In this document: positions 1-14,400 of the stretch, one piece after another | Layout: every line of letters starts with the position of its first letter | How positions within the stretch are numbered: position 1 is the first letter of the stretch | Assembly: GCA_019843655.1 (NCBI GenBank) | Contig: JACDQD010000103.1 | Span: forward strand, 12,213,501 to 12,277,500 | Length of the DNA stretch: 64,000 nucleotides | Source of the DNA: Lethocerus indicus | Lineage: Eukaryota > Arthropoda > Insecta > Hemiptera > Belostomatidae | Direction: 5' to 3' | Notes under the pieces: generated by a model | What the model saw: the letters and a program-made list of their open reading frames with translations, nothing else | Told to the model about the DNA's origin: nothing | The model's database searches: none | Position numbers and translations under genes: made by a program

Positions 1-678
1 CATCGAATCATGAAGACCGAAAGTCCTTCATGAAACCGAAAGATAAATGTAAATTGAAGATCCGTAACCAGATTTTATGATCCCGATATCCCTAGAACCC
101 CTCTAATGGTGGGGTCATTTCATGAAGGGCTCTTTACATTGTTCGGGGAACCCAGCAAAGTTGCCCAGACTAATTGCTCTCGGGGCATTTAAAAAGGAGG
201 CAGGAAAACAACGGAAGTTATTCGACGCCATTAAGCGAATTATTAAAAGGGGATGAGCCACCCCCGGCCCTCTGTCAGGGAATATTTTCTCTTCCTGGAC
301 ACTTGAACCGCTAATTATTCTCTAATGCGAATGTTGTGTTCAGGGATTGAAACTAAAATAGTTGAACGGGAAATTATCGATATGGTCTCTCAAACAGATA
401 GTAAATGATAATTGTAAGTCTGATACAAACGTGACGATGTTAAGAATTCAGTTTCTGTTTGGGGCCGTTGGGAGACAGTTTTTATCCGGATTTCGGCCTC
501 TGGGCACGTTTCGACCCGCATAATAATGTAAATGTGCACAGTTTTGGAAGGATTTTTTTTTGCACTGGGGATAGAGAGACGGTCGGGGGCTGAAGTGCGT
601 GGGACGACGCCGTCGGGGGAGGCTGGGGGGATGAAAAGGTCGAAGGGTGGGGTCACAAAAGGTAGTATAGTGCTATAC

Positions 679-713
679 CGCCACTACCACTACCGCTACT
701 ACCACTACTGCTG
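679..713. repeat. Imperfect CCACTA / CTA repeat
   Basis: About six imperfect units of a CCACTA-like hexamer and CTA triplets. Confidence 0.75.
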
Positions 714-1491
714 CAGTACTCTCTCATAACAGTACCGAGTGGTGTGCGTGGGGAGGAGCGGTGTGTGGAGCAGGTGGTATCTTTCGTAAAGCAGGTGCTC
801 CCCCGGCTAGGTTCCCACGCAGTCCCTTGCTCATCTGTCCCCCCTCCTTTATCCTTTCCCCTGCTACCCACTATTTCTTCCTTTAATTCTCTTTTTTTTC
901 CTACTTGTCCTTCGCCGGCTACCGTTCCACTTGCATTCGCTCGTCGCACACTGAACATTTGGCGCTACTCCCCCCTCGACGTCTGGGCCAAAAGCTATGG
1001 GGGTGACTAAAATTTCCAACGGAATTCAGTTTCATCCCCCCTTCTACATTACTTGAAAATTTGGGACGAAATGCACAATATTCATGTGCAAGAAACAATT
1101 GCAAAATCTATCTACTCCGTTACCAGGTTGGAGCTGTGGGACATTGTCTGCGCTTTAAAATCTTTTATGATATAAAATATCCCTTAGCAATTGGAAGGCC
1201 ATTGAGATCTTCAGTATCCAATCTACTGAAGGTAAGCGAAACCAGTCTATCGAAAGATCTATTGCAGCCACCTTTCAGAGAAGAACCATGGCTTTTCCAA
1301 TCCCCCAGCGGACCACCAATCAGGTATTACGAATGTACTGTTTTTCACTTTTTGTCCGGTGCCGTAAATTTTCAATGTGCCCCGGGGTGTGAGAAGTGTG
1401 GGAATGTTGCCGGAAGGGCGAGGGATATCTCAATGGGAAGTAATGGAGAGCCCTAGGTGACACTTGTCCTTGCTAAATCTCTTCTACCCCT

Positions 1492-1520
1492 GGGGTGGGT
1501 TGGTGGGTGGGTGGTGGGGG
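1492..1520 (+). other. G-quadruplex-forming tract
   Basis: Five G-runs of three or more, separated by loops of one to five bases, within 29 bases. This meets the usual G3+N1-7 rule on the plus strand. No gene start is recognisable nearby. Confidence 0.7.
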
Positions 1521-1602
1521 CTACCACACATCTGGCAGTCTTCAATGTTCTCGGTTTTTGTCTCCCCCGAAGAGTAGGAGCGCCTCAGTGTAGGTGCGCC
1601 TT

Positions 1603-1628
1603 ACACACATACACACACACACACACAG
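1603..1628. repeat. (AC)n microsatellite with one interruption
   Basis: AC repeats with one AT break near the left end. Confidence 0.9.
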
Positions 1629-2422
1629 ACGCCCAACATGTGTGGAAGTTAGAAGCGTATGAGGGGGGTGGGTGACCCTGTTTGTTGTTCTTAGACTGCT
1701 CTCATACACCATTTCTCCCTTCTAGTTCCTTCTCAGCATAATTTCCAAGGGAACGTTCAACCACACAGAAGTATAAACTATACGGCATTTATTAAAAACT
1801 AAATCAACCAAAAGAACAAAAAAACGTTTAAGGGTGGCGTTGGCTCGGTTCTTATATACAGCAGGTACATTCAACTGATTTCAATCGTCTGTATATAGAC
1901 AATTTAACTTGTTATAATAGCGTGTTAAAGAATATTATTTTTTTAAATGATGGAAAAAATACGAAGTTGTCCTTTGTAAAACCGATACGGCCGATGGAAT
2001 CCGACGATACATCTGAAAATGACCCAAGGCAATTCTATCCGACAATGAGAGAAGATCTGAGATTGTACGGCGGTTTAAACAACATGAACACCACAGCGAT
2101 AAATCTCTAGAGGTAGAACCGGTACAGTCGAATGTACACCTGTGTGAATCCGAAAGCATGATTATGGAATTTATGTTTAATATAAAGTAAAGTATTGTTA
2201 TTAATTTAATTTTCCGTTTTAGGACGTTGATTGCCGACGAAAAATTCGGGAGGACTTCAACTGTTCCGAGGGCTTGGAATATTTTCCAGCTCTTGCAATT
2301 TTCAATGCTATACAGTGAAAAAGTGTAGTAAGTTAAGTATGCTAAATTTCAAGTAGAATAATACCAACTAGGTCCATAACCTGATTCCCTTTTGGTTTTG
2401 ACAAAGGGCTATTCACGCTAAA

Positions 2423-2698
2423 CGAAAATCGTGCAACACGAAAAGCATTCCCATATCGGATGAACAACAAAAAATACCACGCATCGTCACCGAGATGTTT
2501 TATGACTCAACTTATTGTGATTAGGCCGACAAGTAGAATCAACAATGGTTTCAAGGTTAACGCTCTTCTATAGGGCGGCAGTAGGTAGGGGATTACCAAT
2601 TGTAGAATCTGTTGGCAGTTCACTCTACGTTTACTGCGTGTGTCTAAAATGTGATGAAGCAGAAACAAGTAGGACCCGGGACGTAAACAAAAGAAAAT
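2423..2698 (+). repeat. Interspersed repeat family A, copy 1
   Basis: This segment aligns with the reverse complement of 14509-14790 at about 93% identity by eye over its right-hand 200 bases. About 70 consecutive bases are identical, centred on the GGCGGCAGTAGGTAGGGG block. Shared landmarks with all copies are GATGAACAACAAAA, the TGACTCAA box and GATTAGGCCGACA. The left part has diverged more. No terminal inverted repeat, poly-A tail or target-site duplication was recognised and no long ORF is present. The family is unidentified and could be a SINE, a MITE or a piece of a larger element. Confidence 0.75.
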
Positions 2699-5600
2699 CC
2701 GTAGAAATTGGTAAACACACAAAGGAAATATAGAAGTAATATATTGTCGTTTACTGCAACTCAGGAAGCTATTAATCTTATTAACATTTAGGATTAGAGC
2801 CAGAAGACAATATAGAGTTATTAAGGTGCTTTAAGTGCTAAGGAAGAATAAGTGTACACCTGGGACTAGGGTTGCCCAAGCTACACTGGGAGAGCGTAGA
2901 GAAAGTCGTGCCTCATCATAAAGCCAGGGGGGAGGGATAGCACCTTTTATTAGTTTTCATTATCAGGAAGTGAAATTGCCCATCGTGCCAGCCATAAAGA
3001 TAACCCGGGCGAGCCTAGCGGGCGGTATCGAGGCGTCTTATACGGTTTAAGAGCATGTGCTTAGTGCGAGTGTAGCTTGTCTACTTAGCGCCCGAGGAAA
3101 GGGCCGCCTCAAATGAACGGGAAGGGGGGTGTTATAACGGTGAACTGTAAACCCCGTAAATACGGTTAGCGTTTAATGGCGTCGTTTAAACAGCAGACCA
3201 TGGCCGAAAGGAACCGAGACAACCCCATTATGGCCTCTGAGCAGGGGACCATTTTATACGCAGAGCATCTGCGTGCAGATTACTTCGATCGTACCGAACT
3301 AAGTGGAACGTCCGGGTCCAACGGCCGCCGATGACATGTTAATGAATGAAACCGAATGCTTGTATTTTAAAATAACTGTTTCTCGCGTCCGCGAAATCGA
3401 TCAGTTTCGGATTGTAACTACACTTATATTTTCTGTTAAGTACTTCATTAACATTCCGACAGAACTTGTATCGATAAATAAATAAAATTTATTTCCACAC
3501 TATCATTTTTTAAACCACTAGCCCATCTCTACTAATAACCTGGTGATGTAAGATTTCTACATCCGTATTCACTTTTCGATGGGTGGGTGTATAATAGATT
3601 CTGGCGAGATATCTCGTGCGTTATTATATTCATAGACAGTTTCCAACTCATCAGGCAAGAAATTCACCTTGAATTCAGCAAGTTACGCGCTACGGGGCAG
3701 TAAAACATGCGAACCCTTTTGTCCCGTTTCAACGACTCGCCGAGTCTCATTAAAATGTCATTCTCATTTGTAGTTTGAATCGAACCTCAAGTCGGCCGGT
3801 CCGGGCTATAGACAATAAGAACGGTGTCGGCATTATGCGCTCAACAAGGAAGGGACTCCTCCACCGCAACAATGGACCAGTCTGAACCCGGTCTAACGGT
3901 TTTCAGACACTTCAAACAAAACTCGCGTAATTGACAATAAGGGAAGCAAAAAAAAATGGACCGCTAATCTGAAGGCTAACAATACAGTATTCTGCAATTA
4001 TTCTAATAGTGTATGAATGTGATTAAATAATTCATATACTTCAAAATACTTCAGTGTATTGCGGAAATATTAATCTGATAAACTCGAACTTCATTATTTA
4101 TATCTCAAAAAGACTTTTAATGTTTGATAAACTATTATATAATTCTATTAGTACAGTGGGCCATAATCACAAGAGAAGTGTGTCCAGGGGAAGGATATTT
4201 TAAAATTTAGTATTGTAATTCATTGTTAGTTTTATATATTGCTATAGCAAAAATAGTAAAAAATTGCAATTACGACCATATTCGAAACCCTGATGGACCA
4301 ACAAAGATATTGATAAATTAGTTGTCGAGTAACTTTTCCCAAATAAATAGAGAAGTGCGTACAGTGCGGTGAAGATACGTGTACTACGCACAATATCCGA
4401 TAGGGCAAATGACGTTGGTTGGTGGTGGGTGTGGCCCAGAACCAGTTCCAGGTCGGAGCCGAAGGAAGGAGGTAAAGAAGTAACAAGGATCAGTTAATTT
4501 TCGTTTTAAAAGGACCCCGCCCACTAACCCGCCCCCTCAACCTCATCTTCCGAGCACAGCGGGCCGTCGGTACCGGTACGTTTGGGACAAACAAAAGGTC
4601 ATGGCCCAGTAGAAATTGGTCGGCTTCAGTTACTGGGGTTGAAACCTTCCTTGGGAACCATCCATAGTAGAATACAACAAAAGGTTCAATCTTTTAACAA
4701 TATAATTCCGAAGATTAGTTGAATCGAGGGAAGTTTCCAATACCGGAACAGTTTAATGCTATCAGGTTTTACTGAGTAGATTTCTATCACACCCACCGAA
4801 CTATCGAGGAATTAAATGAATAGTGATGAAGAAGAGAGATGAGAATGAATTGGGAGATAGGAGAAGAAGGGCAATAGCGCACAAATATATACAGAAGGTA
4901 TTGGTATTATTCAAGTATGGAACATCAGCCATCCTTGCGGAATCGTTTCTTATATCGATAAATAATAAATACAAATAAATAATACTTAATGTTTATTACT
5001 ACAAATTATAAATGTTATACTTACAGTATCCCATATAACGATTAGGATAAATTAAGATCCGAAGGTAAGATACCAGAGCAGACAGTTTTCTGGGAAGTTG
5101 TTAACAATTGAAAGAAATCGAGAGTACTCGTATTAACTACAGCCGATTTAGCGCACGGGGCTGGAATATTAATTTGCTCTTCAATTCCTGTTAAATGAGT
5201 TTAATTAAGATGTTTTTATAGTAATTCAAAGGAATCCCAACATCTACGTGCAACCTCAATATTCCATGGTTAAGGTGCAGAGAACTTTGGTACAGAGGGA
5301 CAATTTGATTCGTCAGTAATGAAACTGGGTTTGGAAGATTTTAAATTTTAAAAGTCATCGGCAATATGAAAGGAATCATTACATTGAATGTAATTTAAGG
5401 TATTTGTTCAGATCTGATCGTCATCAAGTGCGTACGGAACCTTCTCGCTACCTGCGTACGCTTCTTTATCTAAGGCCGAGCAGCTGTCACAAATAAATAG
5501 GTACACTGTTTCACAAGAAAACAAAGAAAATTAGAGGATAACGTTCTAAAGGATATTGAAAAATATTAATAAGATAATCCACGTATAATAAGATGAAATA

Positions 5601-8366
5601 ATAGAATTAAAAAATCGTTTATAATTATGAGCCGGAAATCAATAATAAGGAGTAGTTTAGATAGGTTTCCTAAGTTATTTATTTTTTCAAAGTTAAATAG
5701 TACTCAGAAGAAATTCCATGTGTGCAATATTTGGCCAATGCATTGCACTTATCATATTGCATTGATCGAAAACACATTCGAAGCGCTTACATACGCACCT
5801 GCCTGGCCCACATATTAGCTCGCGTGAAAGCCCACACTCAGTCTCCATTACTGATCCGGAACGATATCGGCGTTCGATTGGGTTGTTTGTGACGTAACGT
5901 GAATTGGTTTCTATAAAGTTCGCGAGCATGTCGCTCTCATATCATTGTTGATCCCAAACAGCATTCCACATTTATATTTAAATGAGGAATGCGATAAATA
6001 ATTCCTACAGTGGGTATATGGACAATTTTCTAGCCTGGCGGTATGCCCTTCAAACTGTAAATAATAATTTCACCACAGGACATAGATGAAATTGAAAAAT
6101 ACATTCTTTTAGATAAAGTCAAAATCTGACTAATAATTTTAATGCGTCTGGGAATAGGAAGCAGTCGCGGCGAATCAACTTATCCGTGAAGTGGGCCACC
6201 GCAGAGCAATGGGCAATTTTCCGACGCCCGATTGGACTCCGAAGTCTGACTCAAGAGTGCGGAAGACGGAGCCCCCAACTTCATACCAATTTGTTCTTTT
6301 ATATATACCTTGCGGTTCAAGCAACCTGTAATTGTAAATAATCGCTTATTTCGACTCATTCCAGTGGTATTATCTAATCCACAGTGGTCTGACTCCGAAT
6401 TTTCGAGTATGCGTTTTATAATTTCTGATTTACCAATTTTAGAACTCCGTGTGTTGTTGTAACAACTATTAATATCAATACTGTAAAGGTTTATATGTGC
6501 ACACAGATATTAGTCGTTTTATTAAGTGGAAACTCTTGAAATTTCCTGTACTAAATGATTTTAAATTGTTTTTAAATCCTGTGGTAGGCGATGATTAATG
6601 TTTGAAAGCATGTTAATAACGGATTTCCGATTGAAAAGATGATTCCAGACACGATTCTTTCTATGGGTTTTTGGGTAGGTTAACACGGGGGAAATGTGAG
6701 CAAGTTTTATAAGAGGAAGATATGTAAATAGGAGGGTATTCCGACTAATAACTACGGTTAAGGGGGCTCGCCGACCGGTTTCAACTGTCCCGAAGGTTAG
6801 CTCCCCTGCCCTCTGCCAGGTCTAAGAAACCAAAACCCAAAAACGAAAACCTGCCCACCGATTAATCGAAAGTGGAGTCGTACCAATGAAAGTGTTCCAC
6901 CTTGGAGCCATCTTTTAATTAGCAATCCCACAGATTAGGAGGCTGGTAGACCTGGGGGTAGTGTAGCGTCAATTAGACTTAGTGAGCTCGATTGCACTAT
7001 TATTTTTACAGAAATAAGTTTGGAGTTTCCCCAAATAAAAATAATTTAATTTCAAGTTTTCCTGATATTTTAATCCCGTTGTCCGGATCCGGGAATCCCC
7101 TGACGTCCAGGATAATCCCCAGCATTATTCCACTTCTCCTGCCACTTGTCCTGAATCTGAAAGTGAACCTTGGCTCAACGTCTATTTAAAAAGTCTATTT
7201 TGGTGTTCATCGGTTACTCTATTGTTTCCAAGTCTTTGTGAGGACTTGATTATTATAATATTGTTTTACCAATGAATATTTACAAGGACTCCTTTGTTGT
7301 AATTTGTACGAACCCGCGTTGAGATTTCGTTTAGGTCCCGCAGCACTCCAAACCTGTTTTCGATTTCATTGAAAGTGGAATCCCAACGAAAGTGTCCGGC
7401 CTCCGATTCGCCTTTGAATAAACTAAGCCCAGCCTAGCTCTACCGAACGGGTTTTTTCACTCTTCTTTTTCAGCCGGGTCTAAAGAAACGGAAGAACTCG
7501 ATTCCTGTACGACAGTAAGACGTCGGGTGTTAAATAAGTTAAGGACATTCTAAGATTGTACAGTAATTGTTACAGTAATTTAGAAGGCGACATTGCTTTA
7601 GACCTTGCATGGGACATCGTTTATACACGAAACAAAGAAATACCAATGAAAATTAAAAAAGAAGAACCTGAAGGAGCGTTCAAAACCGGGACCCCGCAGC
7701 TCAAAAAAGATTTAATTGGGAACCATATTTTCAATTTTTTCTTTTATTCTGTCTTCCTGTCCATTTTTTTAATTTCACCAAACAAAGGTTTTTTGTATTG
7801 TTGGAGGCTGGAAATGCTAGATAAGTCTGGACCCATTGAACCCTGCCCGATCGTGGACAATTGGAGAATATCCTCCCACATAGGACCAAAAGCCAATATT
7901 ACATTATTGATTATACCGGTAAGCTACGTATTTTCCGCGAAGATTCCTCAATAACCCAGCTCGAATTTAGGTTGCTATCACAACGGTAATGGTTATTTAC
8001 AGGCCAATTAACACATATGTAAAAGGTGTAATATTCTAGACATAAAACTCAGATGTATTGTGCCTATAATTTAGTTCCTATGACCTAACTTTTTGATTAT
8101 TCATTATTTTTTTCTATAATGGAATTGTGTGCCAAATAAGGGCCAATTAATTGTGATTTAGTTATTACACAATAAACACAAATACTAACGTGAATATTTC
8201 GTTATAGCCGGAGATATAATAAAGTCATAACCCATCAGAGCTGGGATACATTTACAACCGATCATGTCTAATGGTCCCGGATATCCTTGAAGTCTCCAAC
8301 TTTAAAAAGAAAAAATTAAATAGCCATTATTTTTCAGTGGCCAGCAATACGAATTTCTATCCCGCT
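2699..8366. other. Non-coding, AT-rich stretch
   Basis: No credible exon or repeat is seen. GC-richer patches occur at about 2990-3260, 3780-3900 and 6180-6290. The DNA around 4000-4150 is very AT-rich. Confidence 0.6.
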
Positions 8367-8404
8367 CAAATTGCTTACGAAACCGCGATTCGATACACCT
8401 ATTA
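8367..8404 (+). repeat. 38-base repeat, copy 1
   Basis: This block, containing AAATTGCTTACGAAA and a GATACA box, matches 19855-19892 at about 35 of 38 positions. Weaker similarity continues for about 30 bases to the right, including an ACTCCTCGAG / GCTCATCG pair. It may be a fragment of an old dispersed repeat. Confidence 0.55.
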
Positions 8405-11400
8405 AGCGCCGAGATTTACTCCTCGAGTTGGGCAACACCAATCATTGATTTAAACGTGAGCAATTTTTTTTCTTCTATAAAGTAACGTTCCGCGAAGAAT
8501 GATATAGAGAGCTCCGTGAAACAAAAATATGTTACTGGTTGTCAACTTTGGTATTATGTTGACTACTGAGGACGACGAGAAGTTGAAAAGGGGGAACTAG
8601 AAGAAATATAAAAGCGTTGGTGTCCAACCAATGGTATATTTTAGACATACAAAGGAGTACATCGAGACAAATAAGCTCTTTCCCCCCTTATTCGGTATTA
8701 AAAGGATACTTGTTGAAACCAAGTTCGGCTGCTTAGTGTGCCTCATTTGCATACTGTGTTGTGGAGGATAGCGGTTAAAACATGGTGCGGACATGTCTAA
8801 AATTCACGATTAAACCTCTCTGGTCGACATGTTCCTGTATTCGTTATTGGACAGTGCACTTGTACAGCGGGATACCTGCTGCGCATATATTTAGGTCGCA
8901 TGTACAGGAAGGTTAGAAACACTTCCCCCCTTTCTTATCAAGCGAAGCTAATTACCTGGGTTCACGGTCGATACTAAAATGGCCAGCAACGGACGCTGGG
9001 TCGGTATGAATGGAAACTGACAATGGTAATTTTATTCAGTATATTCATATGGATTTTCAGCACGTTAAGATCGAATGAAAGTTTCAAAATAGTGGAAATT
9101 ATTGCTACTTGTTTTCGGAGTATAAGCACATTGGAAAATAATATCCCGGAATTACACAAGCCGCTGTATTTCCTGTCGAGGGCACAAATCTGAAACTCAA
9201 TAAACAGAAAGTCCATCTTTCTAGGCGAGATTATCAGATTATCGCAATTTCCGAAAGTTCTACTGCATCCATCGAATCAGACCTGGCGTAAGTCAGCTAC
9301 ACAGTGGTAATTTAACAAGAGCAAACCATCAAAATAGAAAACTAAAACACATTTGGAACTCCAAATAACAATGAAGGGACAAGAGCAATAGTCCAGAAAG
9401 GCTCCTCCAATTCCCCTAATCGGGATTGCTCCTGTCCTGAGAGTGGTATCAAACAGTAGTAAGATCGATTACGTTCCAAAATTTCATTGGTCCTCCGAAA
9501 AATATTTTAATATTAATATGATTATTTCGGTCACATATTCAAAATACTCTTAGAAACGTAAACTGTAAACTAAATGAAATAACAGATAATGTAAAAAATC
9601 CAATTTAAAACAACATAATCTCCAGTATTAAACTGGAGAAGCGTTTAGGCAGACCAAGTTTAATTTCTTTATTTGCTTTTTCGTGTGGAAGTTGGCGACA
9701 CCGGAAGCAGGGCCGCGGCCCACAATCAGCTTCCGGATCCGGCGACCCTCTCATTTCCAGTCCATTTCCGGTCTCGGTGCTCGGTACCCCGTTTAAACTG
9801 TCCACCCCCCGACATCGGGTAAAGAAAAGTGCTAACTTTTCAACCCCGAAATACAGGACGGAACGTTTAAGGGAGCAAAAAGAACTTGTTTTTATGTTGG
9901 TGCTCTTTGAGTATGCAAAAAGTTAAGGTAGTCGAATCAATCGGTGGTAAGTAATCATTTCAGAATTTAGGATCCGTGCAGGAACAACGCCTGTATTTTG
10001 GGTGAGATAAGAGTACATCACCATAAACCTGAATAAAATAACCTGAGAAACCACATAAGTGAAAGGATGAGAGACAAATATTAATGCATAATTCAATTAA
10101 AATCGATACGAATATATCCCATTAAAACGACGTTATTGCATAACAACATTTTTGTTTAAGAGTGTTTTGTTCTATTCCAGAAATATGTAAACCCCTTGTA
10201 GTATATTAAATTTTATTATATCTTGTGTGTATTATTAATACGCGATATTTATCAGCGTTAATGATATTAAGGGTCTAACAGTATAGTGTTTTTTTTTGGA
10301 CAACTGACGCGCCTAAGTTCCTGAATGTATACCGGCGGAATTTCTCAGGGCGATGGCTTGTAGCCAAAACCGGTCTAGCGTAGCAGCAGAAAATAAGCGA
10401 TGATGTTAGACGCGTAATTATATTGAAGGTGATTGAATCGTATTGATGTTAGTATTCGGGCCCGAGCGAGGTGAGACGGAACTACCTTAATGTACGGCGA
10501 TTGAGGTCCGGGAGTGTGCGTTATTTGAATTAAATATAACTCCGACATGTAATGGCCTTCTGGTCGCCGGTTTCCTGTCGGGGCGCCCCCACGCTTTTAA
10601 TTTCCTGCTTCACGAATGAGAAGTTACACCGATCCTATCTAAGCCCGAACGAACTAGTGATTCAAAACCAAAGCCGAATATACGCGTTTTTTGTAAAGCA
10701 GAGAGATTAAAACTAAGCAGAAAACGAAAGTAGTACCCCGATAACAGCCTATGTAAACATATTAAAATAGTGTAAATAATCCAGGTACCCGCAGCTATAT
10801 ACAACAGCAACAGAGAAACATTCGTCATTCATTTACAACATGTCAATAGTATATTTAGTTTGTACTGTTTAGTCTACCCTACATTAATTGTTTTCCGAAC
10901 AGAAGGCGCCTAGTTACCGCATCAACCAAGCGAACCCCGGTCAGCATAAACTTTCCTTTTATGTCCCAAATAACCCCCGTATTTAGTTTCTAGAGTTACA
11001 CTGAAACCGGTCTTCCATATATGTTGTAACCGCTCAAGCAATTAATAGAAATAAAACATGATCATGCACATCATATTTGATGTCGCCTAATAATTTCAGA
11101 TAGCGGTTTAATGCCGTCCTGTCCTCTTGGGACAGAATGCTCATCAGCATTTTCAGTCGCAACATTAATCAAAATCAAAACGTGTAACATCATCTCTGTT
11201 ACGTCACGATATGCAGCCGATATGGAAATGAATAATGGCGAGTTTTTCAAATTTGATTTATATCCCCGTCGCTTACGCGTGGTAAATAAAAATCATTATA
11301 TTTCCCGTATGATTGTTATTGTTAAAGAAAAGAGGGACACATTAATTCGACTAAATCTAGAAGGCTTATCCCTAAAATTTTCGTAGCTTTAACTTTTTAT

Positions 11401-14400
11401 CAAACATCACTAAAAATCTTCTGCATTCTGTACAATTCTAGAGCTAATTGAAGAGGAGATGTTTAACGGGTATTTATTATAAAAAAAAAACTCCCAGTAG
11501 ATTTAATTGGGGATTGACATTTGCCCATTACCTACCTCTCACTATAAGAAAGTCGAGCAAGTTCTGAACTCCGAAAGGGACACTAAAAGTAGAAGGTAAA
11601 GAAAGAGACAACTTCTGAAACTCGAGGAATGAATATTTTCATCTTGTCCGATTATGTATGAGTTCTGGGATTTAAAGGCCGATAGCAGTTGGCAATTCTC
11701 GAATTAGCATCTCTTTGTAGTGCAGTGCAAACAAAATGACCGATCGGCAACCGGTTCACGTACCTGTCTGCCAACATTGTCAACTACCTGTTGCCCGTGG
11801 GGTACCTCATGTCAGTACTAGTAATGCACTATTAATAATGTGGGGGCCGCTTTCGGTGTTCGGATCCTGCATAACTTATTTATTATAATTATTTTTTCAT
11901 ATAATAAATGGTACAATAACGACTTATCCTTATTGTAAATTGTAAGATATTGTAAGAAAGATCCCTAAAATCAAGTGTTTGGTGTAGTCCAGGGCATGAA
12001 CCGGGTTCGAACACCAACACTTCTGTTTAATTACGAATTCGGATTGCGACATAATCCTTTAAACTTATATTTTTTTCATTGAATCCGATTTTTCACATAA
12101 ATATTCACTCCTTTCTGAGTATAAATGACATAAAGAGTTTAATGCACCCAGTATGCTCATTAATTCGCATAAAAAACAAAAAAAAACAACTGATATATCG
12201 GGTTTATTTTAAACAAAAACTACGAGCGTTACGTAATAATCTCATATTCAATTTTATATTTGTCCCTGGTGCAACGATATTCGAGTTTAATTTTCCATTC
12301 GAAACACGACGCAATACTTTATGATTGGTGTAGATTAATATTTACGGTTAACTGCGCGGTTTACTGTCGCATATTGACAACGTTCAAGGGTTTATTAAAA
12401 CGCCCACCGTTTTTCCCTGCGCTATTTGCGTCAATAATTATGTTTATATAACACATAAAGCTTGAAAGTTGGAAATAATGAAGAAACTGCGTTTCAAAAT
12501 GATTTCACATTCACTCTTCAAATCTTTGTAACTTGTGTTCAAAGTAGCTGATATTTTGGTCAGAGTCAACGAAGTTATTATTTAATAAACTTCCATACGA
12601 CGGATACATCGTCCGATTCATGACATTATTCATATCGCTGGCAGTGTATCGTCGTTTATATTTAACGAATACGACGTTCGTTCAATTAAATAAAATATGA
12701 CGCATCGTTGGAGATGACGGGACGTTGATGGTAGAGTTGAGGTCGCGTCGTTGGGTCCCAGGAGGAGGACACTTTCTGAATATATTAACAAGCATGGTAT
12801 GCATGTCTCCAAAAACCCTTCACCAAAAACTTCTTTGCTTTTCTTTCATTTTTTAAAATGCACATATATATTATTCAGTTAGTTATAATCACATGTTTAT
12901 ACATGTCCTCAACGACCTTTAGGATAATTATTAATCACTTGAATTTAAGCAACCACCAAAAACAAAGCATTATTCTTTTAAATTAAATCGCAACGATAAC
13001 CACAACTTCACATTGTATGCGAAAGTCGGGATCAGTTTCCCTGGCCATAATTTTTCCAGTTTATTTTCTCGGACCCAAAACACCGTCGGTTGTAATCCCC
13101 AGACCTCAGAGCTCAGAGCCCAAGGCCTTACCACGCCCAGTAGCATTCCGGTGGATCCCCCTCGGCCGGTCAATGTGACCCCTGCGGATTCCGGTCACTT
13201 TTAGACTTCTCCATTTTTAGATCCATTTCGATTTATTGCCCGGACTCGAGGGTTTTTCCACTCGCCGATTAGAGCGCTACATTTCCCTATGGGATATTCA
13301 AATAGCTTTTGAGTCAGCTTTGAGTGTAGCTGGTACTGTAGTCTCAAGCCGTAAGTAACAAACGGACTGATAATGAAATCAATATAGTATGTAACACACC
13401 GAAATGTACAGTATATGGTGTAATTATAGTATCATATTGGCATTAAAACTTTTAAGAATCCGAAGGCAAATATATATTTGTTTTTGTTGCGAGAAATTCG
13501 ACGCATTTTCTCAGTTTTCACTGAAACGTTTTCACCTTTAATTGGCGTTCTGTTTCCGGGAGTGAACTGACCGGCAACAAGGGCAATCGTATTGTGTACT
13601 GTTGGTCGGGAGGAAGCCGGGTGCGTTTCGTTCACACACGGCCTAACACGGCCAGATAGGCACGCACAGGGCCTCACAATTACAATTAGAGAAAGTCAAA
13701 TTCCCATGGTCACTGCCGGCGAACTCATATTTTAAAAGCAACAGTGCCTCTGCTGGACATAAAGCAAGGAGTTAACTGCAGTATGAAAAGTGGAAGGAAC
13801 AGTAAACAATTAAATTAATTAGTTTACATCATTCCAGAAATAAAATGTTACGTCATTTTATAATAAGATATTTAATAAGATGTAACGCATACTTTATATA
13901 GGCTTCATTAACATCACTCTGAAACTAAAACTAGTATTGTAAAATTTTGATTCAGATAGCCTGTTACTATTTAAACTGTCATGTAGAGAACACTAACAAT
14001 GTTGATATTTCTTTGGTAAATAAATTCATAAAATACATTTCAATATTACGTACAAATTACAAATTACGTTGGGAAAGAATATTTTTTTCTAGACAAAAGA
14101 ATTTCGTGTTTAAACTAAACAAGTAATGCAGCCTCCAAATCTTCACGGTTAGCTATCTCTTTTTCATTTTATATCTAACTCGAAAATACTGCCCTCAAAA
14201 ATCTTTGGTCTTTGTTATTATCGAGACTGTACATTCAGCGATTCCCAACTCTTTACAAACGTTTTTCTATCTTTCTGCTTTGAGCAGCTCCATTTTCACT
14301 TTAAGAGAAATAGCGCCTTGTTTACGTCCCGTGTATTCCGCCTTGTCGCGTTAAGAAATACAAATTTCTTGTAAATCCAGATTTTATTTCACTTAACAGA

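Larger units (their letters stand above)
1..2422. other. Non-coding stretch, no gene recognised
   Basis: Mixed-composition DNA with the CCACTA, AC and G-quadruplex tracts listed separately. Reading frames are short and overlap on both strands. Nothing else is recognised. Confidence 0.6.

Noticed and set aside
2507..2733. Short frames on both strands
   Set aside because: They sit inside family A copy 1 and are not kept open in copy 3.
7556..7954. 132-codon frame with a coding-like Lys-Glu-Glu-Pro segment
   Set aside because: It starts at TTG, no donor follows the coding-like part, and the second half is random hydrophobic sequence.
11982..12030. tRNA or tRNA-derived SINE, from GGTTCGAAC and an A-box-like word
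   Set aside because: The two boxes are too close together, and no acceptor or anticodon stems form around them.
12909..12930. CTTTAGGATAAT shared with 20988
   Set aside because: A 12-base match is expected many times by chance in 64 kb, and flanks do not align.
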